Below, piece by piece: positions 44,568 to 53,307 of a stretch of DNA of 64,000 nucleotides (position 1 is the first letter of the stretch; every line of letters starts with the position of its first letter). Source of the stretch: Flavivirga aquatica (GTDB lineage Bacteria > Bacteroidota > Bacteroidia > Flavobacteriales > Flavobacteriaceae); the NCBI RefSeq assembly GCF_001747085.1, contig NZ_MDJD01000047.1, positions 62,001 to 126,000 on the forward strand. Direction: 5' to 3'. The notes under the pieces were generated by a model. The model was given only the letters and a program-made list of their open reading frames with translations, did not search any database and was not told the DNA's origin. The position numbers and the translations under genes are program-made.

Positions 44568-45629
44568 ATGAAACACATCGTAATTTTAGTTTTATTAGCA
44601 GTATTTTTTTCTTGCGAAAAAAAACAAAGGTTTAAAATAAGGAATTTTTCTTCTGTTCAAATTGAAACGCTTTTACAAGATTCATTGCTAAATGTAAGGG
44701 CTTTGGAGGTTTATGATGAAAGTCTGGTTTATTTTGCTACATCTACAGGGAGAATAGGTGTGATTTCTACTAATCAAGATGTGTTAGCGTATAAGAACTT
44801 AATTCAATTAGGGCATGATACTATTGTTCCAAACTTTAGGTGTTTAGCTGGAAATTTAAATAACGGTTTTACTATGAGCATAGCTTCTCCTGCTTTATTA
44901 TTTAAATTTGGAGAATTAGAAGATGAGGTTGTTTACAAAGAAGACCACCCCAAAGCATTTTACGATTCTATGGATTTTTGGAATGAAGAAGAAGGGATTG
45001 TCATTGGTGATCCAATAGATGGTTGTATGAGTATTATTATAACTAGAGATGGCGGTGATACATGGACTAAATCACCTTGTGCAGATTTACCAAAAGCTAA
45101 AGAAGGTGAAGCTGCTTTTGCGGCCAGTGATTCTAATATTGCTATTGTAGGGAATCATACATGGGTTGCAACAGGAGGGAAGGTTAGTAGGGTTTTATAT
45201 TCAGCAGATAAGGGACATACATGGGAGGTTTATAACACACCTATTGTCCAAGGTTTAGAGACAACAGGTATATATTCTATAGATTTTTACGATGAATTAA
45301 ATGGATTTGCTATTGGCGGCGATTATACCAAACCTGATAATAATATTGATAATAAAATTAGAACAGATGATGGAGGTAAAACATGGCAATTAGTTGCACA
45401 AAATAAAAACCCTGGTTATAGAAGTTGTGTGCAATATATACCAAATAGAGCGGGTAAAGAATTGGTAACTGTTGGGTTTAAAGGTATAGATTATTCTAAT
45501 GACTCAGGAGATACTTGGAAACATTTAAGTGATGAAGGTTTTTATACTATTCGGTTTTTAAATGATTCTGTAGCATATGCTGCAGGAGCAGGAAGAGTGT
45601 CTAAGGTTCTTTTTATAAAATATAAATAG
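44568..45629 (+). CDS. Lipoprotein with Ycf48/BNR-type beta-propeller
   Basis: 353 residues from the ATG at 44568 (the TTG two codons earlier is less likely). The lipobox is LLAVFFSCEKK. Propeller repeats with Asp-box motifs are TRDGGDTWTKSPC, SADKGHTWEVYN, TDDGGKTWQLVAQ and SNDSGDTWKHLSDEG, as in Ycf48/HCF136-like proteins and 'oxidoreductase'-annotated Bacteroidota proteins. It is probably a periplasmic or outer-membrane binding or assembly factor. It stands alone between two terminators. Confidence 0.8.
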   Translation: MKHIVILVLLAVFFSCEKKQRFKIRNFSSVQIETLLQDSLLNVRALEVYDESLVYFATSTGRIGVISTNQDVLAYKNLIQLGHDTIVPNFRCLAGNLNNGFTMSIASPALLFKFGELEDEVVYKEDHPKAFYDSMDFWNEEEGIVIGDPIDGCMSIIITRDGGDTWTKSPCADLPKAKEGEAAFAASDSNIAIVGNHTWVATGGKVSRVLYSADKGHTWEVYNTPIVQGLETTGIYSIDFYDELNGFAIGGDYTKPDNNIDNKIRTDDGGKTWQLVAQNKNPGYRSCVQYIPNRAGKELVTVGFKGIDYSNDSGDTWKHLSDEGFYTIRFLNDSVAYAAGAGRVSKVLFIKYK

Positions 45630-45654
45630 AAGAGTTTTAAAAGAGGTATAAAAA

Positions 45655-45687
45655 GAGAGAAGTCGTTTTGACTTCTCTTTTGGTTTA
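45655..45687. terminator. Intrinsic terminator shared by two converging genes
   Basis: AGAGAAGTC / GACTTCTCT stem with a 5-nt loop and flanking A/T runs. It overlaps the end of the convergent gene at 45685. Confidence 0.75.
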
Positions 45688-46134
45688 ATTTTTCTTTTTA
45701 TTTGTTTTATGTCTTTTTTTAAATTGCTCAAATATTTTTCTATTAAAATCATCTTCCGAGATTCTTAACAAGATTATTTTTTTAGGAGAAATAACACCTT
45801 TTAACTTTTCTGTTAATTTTTTACGCTGTATAACTAGTTGTTTTTCTGCTTCTCCCAAAGTAGTTAAAAACTTTAGAGCTTGCTCATCTGTAAGGGTTTC
45901 TATGTTTTTCCTAATCTCACGTCGTATACTATGTATATTTTTTTGTTTAATTCTTCTTGTGGTATCATCGTAAGTGTTATAAATAGGCCAGAATTTTTGA
46001 GCTTCTTTCTCAGATAGCTCTAGTTTTTCTGTAATAAAAGCCACTTTAAGTGCTTTAATTTGGTCTTTCTTAGATTGTCCTAGAGCACTTATTGATAAGA
46101 ATAATGTTAATATGGGGATTAATAATATTTTCAT
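45685..46134 (-). CDS. Periplasmic Spy-like 'sensor' of the second ECF module
   Basis: 149 residues with a signal peptide (to ALGQS). The mature part is helical with the LTXXQ-like arrangement: ITEKLELSEKEAQKFWPIYN, then NIETLTDEQALKFL and a Lys-rich end. This type always follows ECF sigma and anti-sigma genes in Bacteroidota and is often annotated as sensor of ECF-type sigma factor. It is the last gene of the sigma/anti-sigma/sensor operon (12 bp after the middle gene). Confidence 0.8.
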   Translation of the reverse strand: MKILLIPILTLFLSISALGQSKKDQIKALKVAFITEKLELSEKEAQKFWPIYNTYDDTTRRIKQKNIHSIRREIRKNIETLTDEQALKFLTTLGEAEKQLVIQRKKLTEKLKGVISPKKIILLRISEDDFNRKIFEQFKKRHKTNKKKN

Positions 46135-46145
46135 TAGTATATGTT

Positions 46146-46652
46146 TTATTCAATAATCAAATCTTCAATTTCTATATTATTCAATATATAATCTTCAATT
46201 GTTTTTTCTTCTAATTGGTTTTGTATAAAGTTTTCTTCTGAAAGTTCTTCATCTGTTAAGAGAGAGGCTATTTCAAAAGAATTTATATTTTGATTCATAA
46301 TATAATTTTCAACCGTTTCAATGTCTAAGGAATCAAAAGTTGGCTTATCATCAAAAATGGCAAGATTAAATAATAATAAAATAGCAGCAGCCATACTTGA
46401 AATATAAACCAAATTTCTTTTACTAAATATTTGAATGACTTTGGGTTCTCTTTCGTTAGAAACCTTACTTATAATAGCGTCTTCTAATGTATCAAAATAA
46501 TTTTCAGAAACTTTAAAACCTGTATTTTTAATAGAATCAAAATAATTTTCATTTTTTAATTTACTTAACATTTTTTCATCAAAAGACTCAAAATAATCGT
46601 TAGAGGTTGTAAAACCTGTAGATTTTATATTATGTAAGTTGTTGTTATTCAT
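46146..46652 (-). CDS. Candidate anti-sigma factor with an internal repeat
   Basis: 168 residues. The cytoplasmic N-terminal part contains a tandem repeat, IKSTGFTTSNDYFESFDEKM and IKNTGFKVSENYFDTLEDAI (about 8-27 and 40-59). One transmembrane segment follows (about 87-105, LVYISSMAAAILLLFNLAIF) and an acidic C-terminal tail rich in Glu/Asp. It lies between an ECF sigma gene and a Spy-like sensor gene, so it is the expected anti-sigma protein of this module although no classic anti-sigma motif is visible. Confidence 0.7.
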   Translation of the reverse strand: MNNNNLHNIKSTGFTTSNDYFESFDEKMLSKLKNENYFDSIKNTGFKVSENYFDTLEDAIISKVSNEREPKVIQIFSKRNLVYISSMAAAILLLFNLAIFDDKPTFDSLDIETVENYIMNQNINSFEIASLLTDEELSEENFIQNQLEEKTIEDYILNNIEIEDLIIE

Positions 46653-46695
46653 TGTTTAACATCTTGTAGTTTTGACTTAAATCTATTTAAAAGGT

Positions 46696-47238
46696 TTAAT
46701 TGTTAGTTATATAAGTTTCAATTTTTTTTACAGCAATGTGATAGGATGCTTTTAAAGCACCTTCACTAGTTTTAAGAATTTCAGACATATCTTTGTATTT
46801 AATATGTTCAAAATACTTCATGTTAAAAACCAATTGTTGTTTTTCTGGTAGAGTAGCAATAGCTTGTTGTAATTTAAGTTGAATGGCATCACCTTCAAAA
46901 TAAACATCTGAAGTTAAATTATTTATGGCAAGCTGTTGCACTTCTTCATTTGTAATTTGTAATTGTTTGGCTTTTTTATTTATAAATGTAATAGATTCAT
47001 TAGTAGCAATGCGATACATCCATGAAAATAATTTACTATCTCCTTTAAAGTTATGAATGTTTTTATAAATTTTAATAAACGTATTTTGAAGTACATCATC
47101 TGCATCATCATGTGATTTAACGATATTACGAATGTGCCAATATAACCGTTCCTTATAAAGCTTCAATAACACTTTAAAGGCTTGGTTTTTTTCGTTTTCA
47201 GATTTTAATTCCTCTAATAGTTGTGTTTCGTCTATCAC
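46696..47238 (-). CDS. ECF-type RNA polymerase sigma factor, second module
   Basis: 180 residues. Region 2 is SHDDADDVLQNTFIKIYKNI and FSWMYRIATNESITFINKKA; region 4 is LPEKQQLVFNMKYFEHIKYK and SEGALKASYHIAVKKIETYI. It heads a leftward sigma/anti-sigma/sensor operon. A TAGTCT-TT-AGACTA inverted repeat occurs just upstream of its start (about 47252-47265). No copy of the GCAAGTT/GCATCTAA element is found near it, so it likely reads another promoter type. Confidence 0.9.
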   Translation of the reverse strand: MIDETQLLEELKSENEKNQAFKVLLKLYKERLYWHIRNIVKSHDDADDVLQNTFIKIYKNIHNFKGDSKLFSWMYRIATNESITFINKKAKQLQITNEEVQQLAINNLTSDVYFEGDAIQLKLQQAIATLPEKQQLVFNMKYFEHIKYKDMSEILKTSEGALKASYHIAVKKIETYITNN

Positions 47239-47391
47239 AAAAATTGTTTAGTCTTTAGACTAATAAATATACTAAAAGTTTAAACTGTTTTTTTCTTTTT
47301 TAGGGCGATATTTTAATGTTTTGAAAAACAGTGTATTAATCTATTTAAAATCGATGAAATGCATTAATTGACGATAAAATGTAATTTTTTC

Positions 47392-47422
47392 TTGTTAGAT
47401 AGGGGTGTTTACTGTATATTTG
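47392..47422 (+). promoter_or_regulatory. Bacteroidota-type promoter (TTG-N20-TATATTTG)
   Basis: TTG at 47392-47394 and TATATTTG at 47415-47422, matching TAnnTTTG with near-consensus spacing. Transcription would start about 47429, in a gap with no rightward gene. Confidence 0.55.
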
Positions 47423-47428
47423 TATCAG

Positions 47429-47510
47429 AAACCTACTAATGTTGTTAGTCGTCCCCAAGTCTAGCAATGAACAAAAAAAGGATAGAAATCTAAATTTCTA
47501 TCCTTTTTTC
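47429..47510 (+). ncRNA. Candidate small RNA of about 80 nt
   Basis: It begins about 7 bp after a canonical -7 element and ends at a perfect 16-bp A/T-rich terminator stem (47474-47489 with 47494-47509, loop CTAA, then T-rich). Inside is a small ACTAA-TGTTG-TTAGT hairpin (about 47442-47456). No ORF with a start codon spans it. The stem can also serve as terminator for the leftward ABC-transporter gene, so the terminator alone is not proof. Confidence 0.45.
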
Positions 47511-47528
47511 TTTTTATATATTGTTTTA

Positions 47529-49361
47529 TTACAAACTTTGCATTTCTACTAATTTTTGGTAGACTCCTTTTTGAGCGATGAGGTCTTTGTGTTTACCTTG
47601 TTCGGTAATTTCCCCTTTGTTAAGAACAACAATTTCATCTGCATTTTGAATAGTAGATAGCCTATGCGCAATTATAATAGATGTTCTGTTTTTCATCATG
47701 TTTTCTAAGGCTACTTGTACTAAACGTTCACTTTCTGTATCAAGGGCTGAGGTCGCTTCGTCTAAAATCATGATAGGTGGGTTTTTAAGAACTGCACGAG
47801 CAATACTTAAACGTTGTTTTTGTCCTCCAGATAATTTGTTTCCAGAATCTCCAATATTTGTGTCGATGCCTTTAGGTAATTCTTTAACAAATTCCCAGGC
47901 ATTAGCTATTTTTAATGCTTCAATTATCTCTTGATCACTAGCGTCTTCATCTCCTATTAAAATATTATTTTTTATAGTATCATTAAATAAAATAGAATCT
48001 TGAGTAACAAGACCCATTAAACTACGTAAAGATTGTTTTGTTAAATCTCTTATATCGTCTTCATCAATAGTTATACTTCCGTTTGTGACATCATAAAACC
48101 TAGTGACTAAGTTTGCAATTGTACTTTTACCACTGCCAGATTGTCCTACTAGAGCAATACTTTTTCCTTTAGGAACATTAATAGAAAAGTTTTTTAGTAC
48201 TAAATCGTCTTCGTATTTAAAAGAAACATTGTTTAGTTTAACTTGTTGAATAAAGCTGTCTTTTGTTATGGCATCAGGCTTGTCTTTTAAACTTGAGTTT
48301 GTATTTAAAATTTCTAAAACACGGTCTGCAGATGCATTACCTGTTTTTACTTTATAAGTAGCTTTACTAATTGCTTTTGCAGGAGTTAAAATGTTATATG
48401 CTAAAGCCATATAAGTAATAAATTCATCCGAGGTTAGTATTTTGTCTACTAATACCATTTTACCTCCATAAAGTAAAATAACAGCAATTACGACTATGCC
48501 TAAAAATTCAGATGTAGGTGAAGCTAAGTTTTGACGGTGTGCTAAATTATTTGAAAATTTAAATAACCTAGAAGTCGAGTTTTTAAATATTTTGCTAAAT
48601 TTTGTTTCGGCATTAAAACCTTTAATTACTTTAAGTCCATTAAGAGTTTCATCTAAAATAGACAGAAATATTCCGTTTTCTTCTTGGACTCTACTGGAAT
48701 GTTTCTTTAAACTTTTTCCAACCCATGAAATTATTAATCCAGAAACAGGAATGAATATAAAAACAAAAATAGTAAGATTAACACTAATTGTAAACATTAC
48801 AATTATGGTAAAGATGATAGTAAGAGGTTCTCTTACTAAAAGTTCTAAGATGGCTAATAGTGAGTTTTGAATTTCGTTAACATCTGTAGAAATACGAGCG
48901 ATAATATCTCCTTTTCTTTTTTCTGAAAAATATGAAATAGGTAACTCAACTGTTTTTTCGTATAGCTCATTTCTAATATCTTTTAAAATACCATTTCTTA
49001 AGTATGCTAAGAAGAAATTAGAAAAATAACCAGCTGCATTTTTTAGTAAAAAAGTAGATAATACAACACAGATCATTAAAATTAAGACACTATACTGTCC
49101 ATCTGTTTCAATTTTTTGTGTTATAAAATAATTTAAAGAATCTTCAAGGTAATTACCGTATTCTAATATACCGTCGTACTTAATTTTATTAGGTTTTTCT
49201 CTAATACGTTCGGCGGTGTTTAGCAAAACTTTTAACATAGGCATTAGTGATACAAACGAAAGTGTACCAAATAATGCGTATAGAATGTTAAAAAAAATGT
49301 TTAAAAAGGCGTACTTTTTATAAGGAATAATAAAACGAGAAAGTTTCTTTAAGTAATCCAT
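47529..49361 (-). CDS. MsbA-like ABC exporter (membrane and ATPase domains fused)
   Basis: 610 residues. The transmembrane domain is about 1-345 with six helices, then a nucleotide-binding domain with Walker A LVGQSGSGKSTIAN, signature LSGGQKQRLSIARA, Walker B PPIMILDEATSALD and H-loop IIIAHRLST. It is a half-transporter acting as a homodimer, of the lipid A/phospholipid flippase or multidrug type. Its start overlaps the stop of the phosphohexomutase gene by one base, so the two are co-translated. Confidence 0.9.
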   Translation of the reverse strand: MDYLKKLSRFIIPYKKYAFLNIFFNILYALFGTLSFVSLMPMLKVLLNTAERIREKPNKIKYDGILEYGNYLEDSLNYFITQKIETDGQYSVLILMICVVLSTFLLKNAAGYFSNFFLAYLRNGILKDIRNELYEKTVELPISYFSEKRKGDIIARISTDVNEIQNSLLAILELLVREPLTIIFTIIVMFTISVNLTIFVFIFIPVSGLIISWVGKSLKKHSSRVQEENGIFLSILDETLNGLKVIKGFNAETKFSKIFKNSTSRLFKFSNNLAHRQNLASPTSEFLGIVVIAVILLYGGKMVLVDKILTSDEFITYMALAYNILTPAKAISKATYKVKTGNASADRVLEILNTNSSLKDKPDAITKDSFIQQVKLNNVSFKYEDDLVLKNFSINVPKGKSIALVGQSGSGKSTIANLVTRFYDVTNGSITIDEDDIRDLTKQSLRSLMGLVTQDSILFNDTIKNNILIGDEDASDQEIIEALKIANAWEFVKELPKGIDTNIGDSGNKLSGGQKQRLSIARAVLKNPPIMILDEATSALDTESERLVQVALENMMKNRTSIIIAHRLSTIQNADEIVVLNKGEITEQGKHKDLIAQKGVYQKLVEMQSL

Positions 49362-51091
49362 TAAATAAGGTTCATGTCTTTTAAAATAGCATCAACTTTA
49401 GAATCCAGTTGTGCTTCTGTTTCTTTAAAATCTTCAACAGAATTTAAAGCGGTATTAACGCTTACATAAAATTTTATTTTAGGTTCAGTACCACTTGGTC
49501 TTAAAGCAACTTGACTACCATCTTCTGTATAATATATTAATACATTTGATTTAGGAACAGCGATAGCATTTTCTTCACCCGTAAGCATGTTTTTGGCTAT
49601 TGATGTATCGTAATCTTCAATTTTAACGACTTTCGAGCCATTTACTGTTTTAAGAGGATTTTCTCTGGCATCAATCATCATTTGTTTGATTTCTTGAGCA
49701 CCTTCAATACCTTTTTTAGTTAGCGATACTAACTTTTCTTTATAACAACCATGCTCTAAATAAAGTTTAATAAGTTCATTGTAAAAAGAACTTCCATTAT
49801 CTTTAGCATGAGCAGCTATTTCACAAGCTAAAAGGGTAGAGGTAACGGCATCTTTATCGCGTACAAAATCACCAACCATGTATCCAAAACTTTCTTCACC
49901 ACCACCTATAAAGTTTAATTCTGGAAAGTCTTTTATTAGTTTAGCAATCCATTTAAAACCTGTTAATACAATTTTGCTTTCTACTTGATAAGCTTCTGCT
50001 AATTTATTTAGCATTGGTGTAGATACTATGGTAGATGCAATAAATTCTTTACCATTAATCTTATTTTCTTTTTTCCACTTTTTAAGCAAGAAATCGGTCA
50101 TTAAGACCATCGTTTGATTTCCGTTAAGTAATTGTAATTTATTTTCTGAGTTACGTACAGCAATGCCTAGCCTATCACAATCTGGGTCTGTGCCTATAAC
50201 AATATCTGCGTTTACTGTATCTGCTAATTCTAAGGCCATTTTTAAAGCTGCAGGTTCTTCTGGATTTGGAGAAGCTACAGTTGGGAAGTCGCCATTTGGA
50301 ACTTCTTGTTCTTTAACAATATGGACATTTTTATAACCAGCACGTTTTAATGTTTCTGGTACAGCTGTAATAGATGTACCGTGTAATGATGTGAATACAA
50401 TATTTAAATTGTCTTTAGCAGTTTGTGAAGCGCCAACACTACCGTTTTCTACAGAAGCATCGATAAATACATCGTCTACATCTTTTCCTATATAATTAAT
50501 AAGTTTATCGTTTGCTTCAAACTTAATATTTGCGTAATCTAAGTCGTTAATAAGATTAATAACACCACTATCATGAGGAGGTACTAATTGACCACCATCT
50601 TGCCAATATACTTTATAACCGTTGTATTCTGGTGGGTTATGTGAAGCCGTTAATACAATACCACAATGGCAGTTTAAATGTTTTACAGCGAATGATAATT
50701 CTGGTGTCGCACGTAAGTCTTCAAATAAATAGACTTCAATGCCGTTTGCAGAAAAGACATCGGCAACTACTTTTGCAAGTGTTTTACTATTATGTCTACA
50801 ATCGTAAGCTATAACAGCTTTTAATTTTTCATCTGGAAAAGATTGGTGTAAATAATCACTTAATCCTTGCGTACTTTTACCTAATGTATATTTGTTTATA
50901 CGATTGGTGCCAACGCCCATAACACCTCGCATACCGCCAGTACCAAATTCTAAATCTTTATAAAAACTTTCCTGTATTTCTTCTGGATTGTTAGCCATAC
51001 TTTCCTTTATAAAGGATTGAGTATCTTCATCAAAAGCAGGAGTTAACCACGTGTTTATTCTATCTAAAATTTTAGGTTCTATATGTATCAT
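49361..51091 (-). CDS. Phosphoglucomutase/phosphomannomutase
   Basis: 576 residues, as in the PGM2-like subgroup. The phosphoserine loop is [16 protein letters not shown], the Mg-binding loop [13 protein letters not shown], the sugar-binding loop [12 protein letters not shown] and the phosphate-binding loop [14 protein letters not shown]. It interconverts hexose 1- and 6-phosphates for glycan and nucleotide-sugar supply. It lies in a leftward cluster with an ABC exporter (1-bp overlap), a GT2 and a DUF4199 gene. A TACTTTTG -7 element lies at 51115-51122 on the minus strand, 24 bp before the start. Confidence 0.92.
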   Translation of the reverse strand: MIHIEPKILDRINTWLTPAFDEDTQSFIKESMANNPEEIQESFYKDLEFGTGGMRGVMGVGTNRINKYTLGKSTQGLSDYLHQSFPDEKLKAVIAYDCRHNSKTLAKVVADVFSANGIEVYLFEDLRATPELSFAVKHLNCHCGIVLTASHNPPEYNGYKVYWQDGGQLVPPHDSGVINLINDLDYANIKFEANDKLINYIGKDVDDVFIDASVENGSVGASQTAKDNLNIVFTSLHGTSITAVPETLKRAGYKNVHIVKEQEVPNGDFPTVASPNPEEPAALKMALELADTVNADIVIGTDPDCDRLGIAVRNSENKLQLLNGNQTMVLMTDFLLKKWKKENKINGKEFIASTIVSTPMLNKLAEAYQVESKIVLTGFKWIAKLIKDFPELNFIGGGEESFGYMVGDFVRDKDAVTSTLLACEIAAHAKDNGSSFYNELIKLYLEHGCYKEKLVSLTKKGIEGAQEIKQMMIDARENPLKTVNGSKVVKIEDYDTSIAKNMLTGEENAIAVPKSNVLIYYTEDGSQVALRPSGTEPKIKFYVSVNTALNSVEDFKETEAQLDSKVDAILKDMNLI

Positions 51092-51231
51092 AAATTATAT
51101 AAAAAGATGGACTACAAAAGTAAACAATTCGTTAGTTAGTTTAATCCTTTTTTTTTAGTGTAAATGCTCAAACTTAACGCAAACGTTTTAGTTGTTTTTA
51201 AGATTTATAGGTTTTATGATAAAAGCTATTA

Positions 51232-52179
51232 TTATAGGTTTAATTCGTTTTTAACTAAATAACGCTTTTTGTCTGATTTGTTGCGTAGAATTAGCTCACC
51301 TAAAAAACCAGCAACAAAAAACTGAGTACCAATTACCATGGTGGCTAATGCAATGTAAAATTCTGGGCGCTGTGTTATTAAACGACCAGAGCGATTTAAA
51401 AATAATTTATCGATTCCTAAATAAAAGGAAAATCCAAATCCAATGGCAAACATAATAAAGCCAAGAGCTCCAAATAAATGCATAGGACTTTTTGCAAATC
51501 GAGATAAAAACCAAATAGTTATAAGATCTAAAAAACCATGAACAAAACGGTTCATGCCAAATTTGGTTTCTCCATACTTTCTAGCTTGATGTTTTACTAT
51601 TTTTTCGCCAATATTACCAAAACCAGCATTTTTAGAAAGTACGGGAATGTAACGGTGCATTTCACCATTTACATCTATATTTTTTACAACATCAAGGTTG
51701 TAGGCTTTAAGCCCGCAATTAAAATCATTTAATTTAACACCAGATGTTTTTCTTGCTGCCCAATTGAATAGTTTTGAAGGGAGGTTTTTTGCAATAACCG
51801 AATCGTAACGCTTTTTTTTCCAGCCAGAAACTAAATCGAATCCATCATTAATTATCATGCTATAAAGCTCTGGAATCTCGTCTGGATTATCTTGTAAGTC
51901 GGCATCCATAGTAATAACAACACTGCCTTGCGCTTTTTTAAAGCCTGCATGTAGTGCTTGAGATTTACCAAAGTTTTTTAAAAAACGAATGCCTTTTACG
52001 TTATTGTCTTTCGTTGATAGTTTTGAAATGATTTGCCATGAATTATCTGAGCTACCATCATCAATAAAAATAATTTCATATGAAAAACGATTGGATTGCA
52101 TAACTTTAGCAATCCAATCATGTAGTTCTGTTAGAGACTCTTGTTCGTTAAGTAGTGGTATAACTACAGATATGTTCAT
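51232..52179 (-). CDS. Membrane-anchored family 2 glycosyltransferase (DPM1/GtrB-like)
   Basis: 315 residues. The GT-A domain is about 1-220 with VVIPLLNEQESL, FIDDGSSDNSW and the DxD-type MDADLQDNPDEI, then SGWKKKRYDS, all characteristic of polyprenyl-phosphate sugar transferases. Two C-terminal transmembrane helices lie at about 232-255 and 270-300. It probably transfers a sugar to a lipid carrier or acceptor. It is 41 bp downstream of a DUF4199 gene in the same orientation. Confidence 0.9.
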   Translation of the reverse strand: MNISVVIPLLNEQESLTELHDWIAKVMQSNRFSYEIIFIDDGSSDNSWQIISKLSTKDNNVKGIRFLKNFGKSQALHAGFKKAQGSVVITMDADLQDNPDEIPELYSMIINDGFDLVSGWKKKRYDSVIAKNLPSKLFNWAARKTSGVKLNDFNCGLKAYNLDVVKNIDVNGEMHRYIPVLSKNAGFGNIGEKIVKHQARKYGETKFGMNRFVHGFLDLITIWFLSRFAKSPMHLFGALGFIMFAIGFGFSFYLGIDKLFLNRSGRLITQRPEFYIALATMVIGTQFFVAGFLGELILRNKSDKKRYLVKNELNL

Positions 52180-52220
52180 TTAAGTGTTTTCAAAATTTTA
52201 ACCCTTCAAAAATACTGAAT

Positions 52221-52751
52221 TTATTCTGCCTCTGGATTACTTTTTTTCATAGCAGCTGCTACTATTAGTCCTATGATACTAAAAACGACAAGATATCCAG
52301 CTAATCCTTTAGCTATATTGCCTAATGAATATTGGTTTTGAGATTCAATTTGTTCTACAGCTTTATCTATGGCATGACTAGGAGAGTTAAACCCTTCAAG
52401 CATTTGAACCGTTTTTTCAATGGTCTTCTCTTTTAATACTTCTGCAGCTTCTGTATCAATAAAATTAAATAACAAATAAGATACTAATGTGCTAATTAAT
52501 AAACCTAAAAGTACGGTTATAAAGTAGGATGTAAAAGATTGTTTAAAAGAGGCAAAACCGTTTTGAGCTTGTTTTGTTTTGGCAACCGAAATAATACCAA
52601 AAACAATTATAGCTATCATTATAAAAACTCCAACCCAAGTATTGGTTAACAATTCTAAGCTTACTAAGTAAGCTATAACAGTAATTAAAGCAAGCAATAA
52701 ACCTAAATAAAGACCGAAATTAGTAGCAATAGATTTCAAAGATTTTTCCAT
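52221..52751 (-). CDS. DUF4199 membrane protein
   Basis: 176 residues with four predicted transmembrane helices (about 12-32, 38-58, 72-95 and 148-168). GFASFKQSFTSYF, leading into helix three and then LLFNFIDTE, is the pattern of DUF4199 proteins, which in Flavobacteriia almost always precede a GT2 gene as here. Role unknown. A TACCTTTG -7 element lies on the minus strand at 52795-52802. Confidence 0.85.
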   Translation of the reverse strand: MEKSLKSIATNFGLYLGLLLALITVIAYLVSLELLTNTWVGVFIMIAIIVFGIISVAKTKQAQNGFASFKQSFTSYFITVLLGLLISTLVSYLLFNFIDTEAAEVLKEKTIEKTVQMLEGFNSPSHAIDKAVEQIESQNQYSLGNIAKGLAGYLVVFSIIGLIVAAAMKKSNPEAE

Positions 52752-52847
52752 AATATTTTATATGATTAATTTTGTTAGTTGATTTGTTAGTATTCAAAGG
52801 TAGTAAAACGTTACATTTGTAATTGAAATAAAAAATAATAAAAAGTG

Positions 52848-52877
52848 TTGCATATTTATAAAAAACACTTAAATTTG
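52848..52877 (+). promoter_or_regulatory. Promoter of the L31 gene (TTG-N19-TAAATTTG)
   Basis: TTG at 52848-52850, exact 19-bp spacer, TAAATTTG at 52870-52877. It is the best match to the Bacteroidota housekeeping promoter in the window and is 29 bp ahead of the L31 ATG. Confidence 0.8.
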
Positions 52878-52906
52878 CACTTCCAAAATTGAAAAGAATA
52901 AACGCG

Positions 52907-53158
52907 ATGAGAAAAGGTATACATCCAGAAAATTATAGAATAGTAGCATTTAAAGATATGTCTAACGATGATGTGTTTTTAACTAAATCTACAGCAAATA
53001 CTAATGAAACTCTAGAGGTTGATGGTGTTGAGTATCCACTTGTTAAAATGGAAATTTCAAGAACGTCTCATCCTTTTTACACTGGTAAATCTAAATTAGT
53101 AGATACAGCTGGTCGTATTGATAAATTCAAAACTAAATACGCTAAGTTTAAAAAATAA
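52907..53158 (+). CDS. rpmE2: 50S ribosomal protein L31, type B
   Basis: 83 residues from the ATG at 52907 (the in-frame TTG at 52889 gives six unlikely extra residues). [20 protein letters not shown], and [20 protein letters not shown] followed by GRIDKF, are diagnostic of L31. There is no CxxC zinc motif, so it is the zinc-independent type B form usual in this phylum. It has a strong promoter just upstream and a terminator just downstream, so it is monocistronic. Confidence 0.97.
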   Translation: MRKGIHPENYRIVAFKDMSNDDVFLTKSTANTNETLEVDGVEYPLVKMEISRTSHPFYTGKSKLVDTAGRIDKFKTKYAKFKK

Positions 53159-53183
53159 ATTTAAGTGTTATATAATATATATT

Positions 53184-53214
53184 GAGCCTTTCTGTAACGG
53201 AAAGGCTTTTTTAT
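53184..53214 (+). terminator. Intrinsic terminator of the L31 gene
   Basis: GCCTTTC / GAAAGGC stem with a small loop, then six Ts, 27 bp past the L31 stop. Confidence 0.9.
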
Positions 53215-53307
53215 TTTACACAATTAAGCTATTTTTGATTGTACTAATATGATTAAAGGTTTAAGATTAAAAATTTTAAGTCTTTAGCTTTAAACTCTTA
53301 TTTAAAA

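Noticed and set aside
47429-47510. 6S RNA or tmRNA at the candidate sRNA locus
   Set aside because: The predicted transcript is about 80 nt, too short for either, with no tmRNA reading frame or 6S-like long bulged hairpin.
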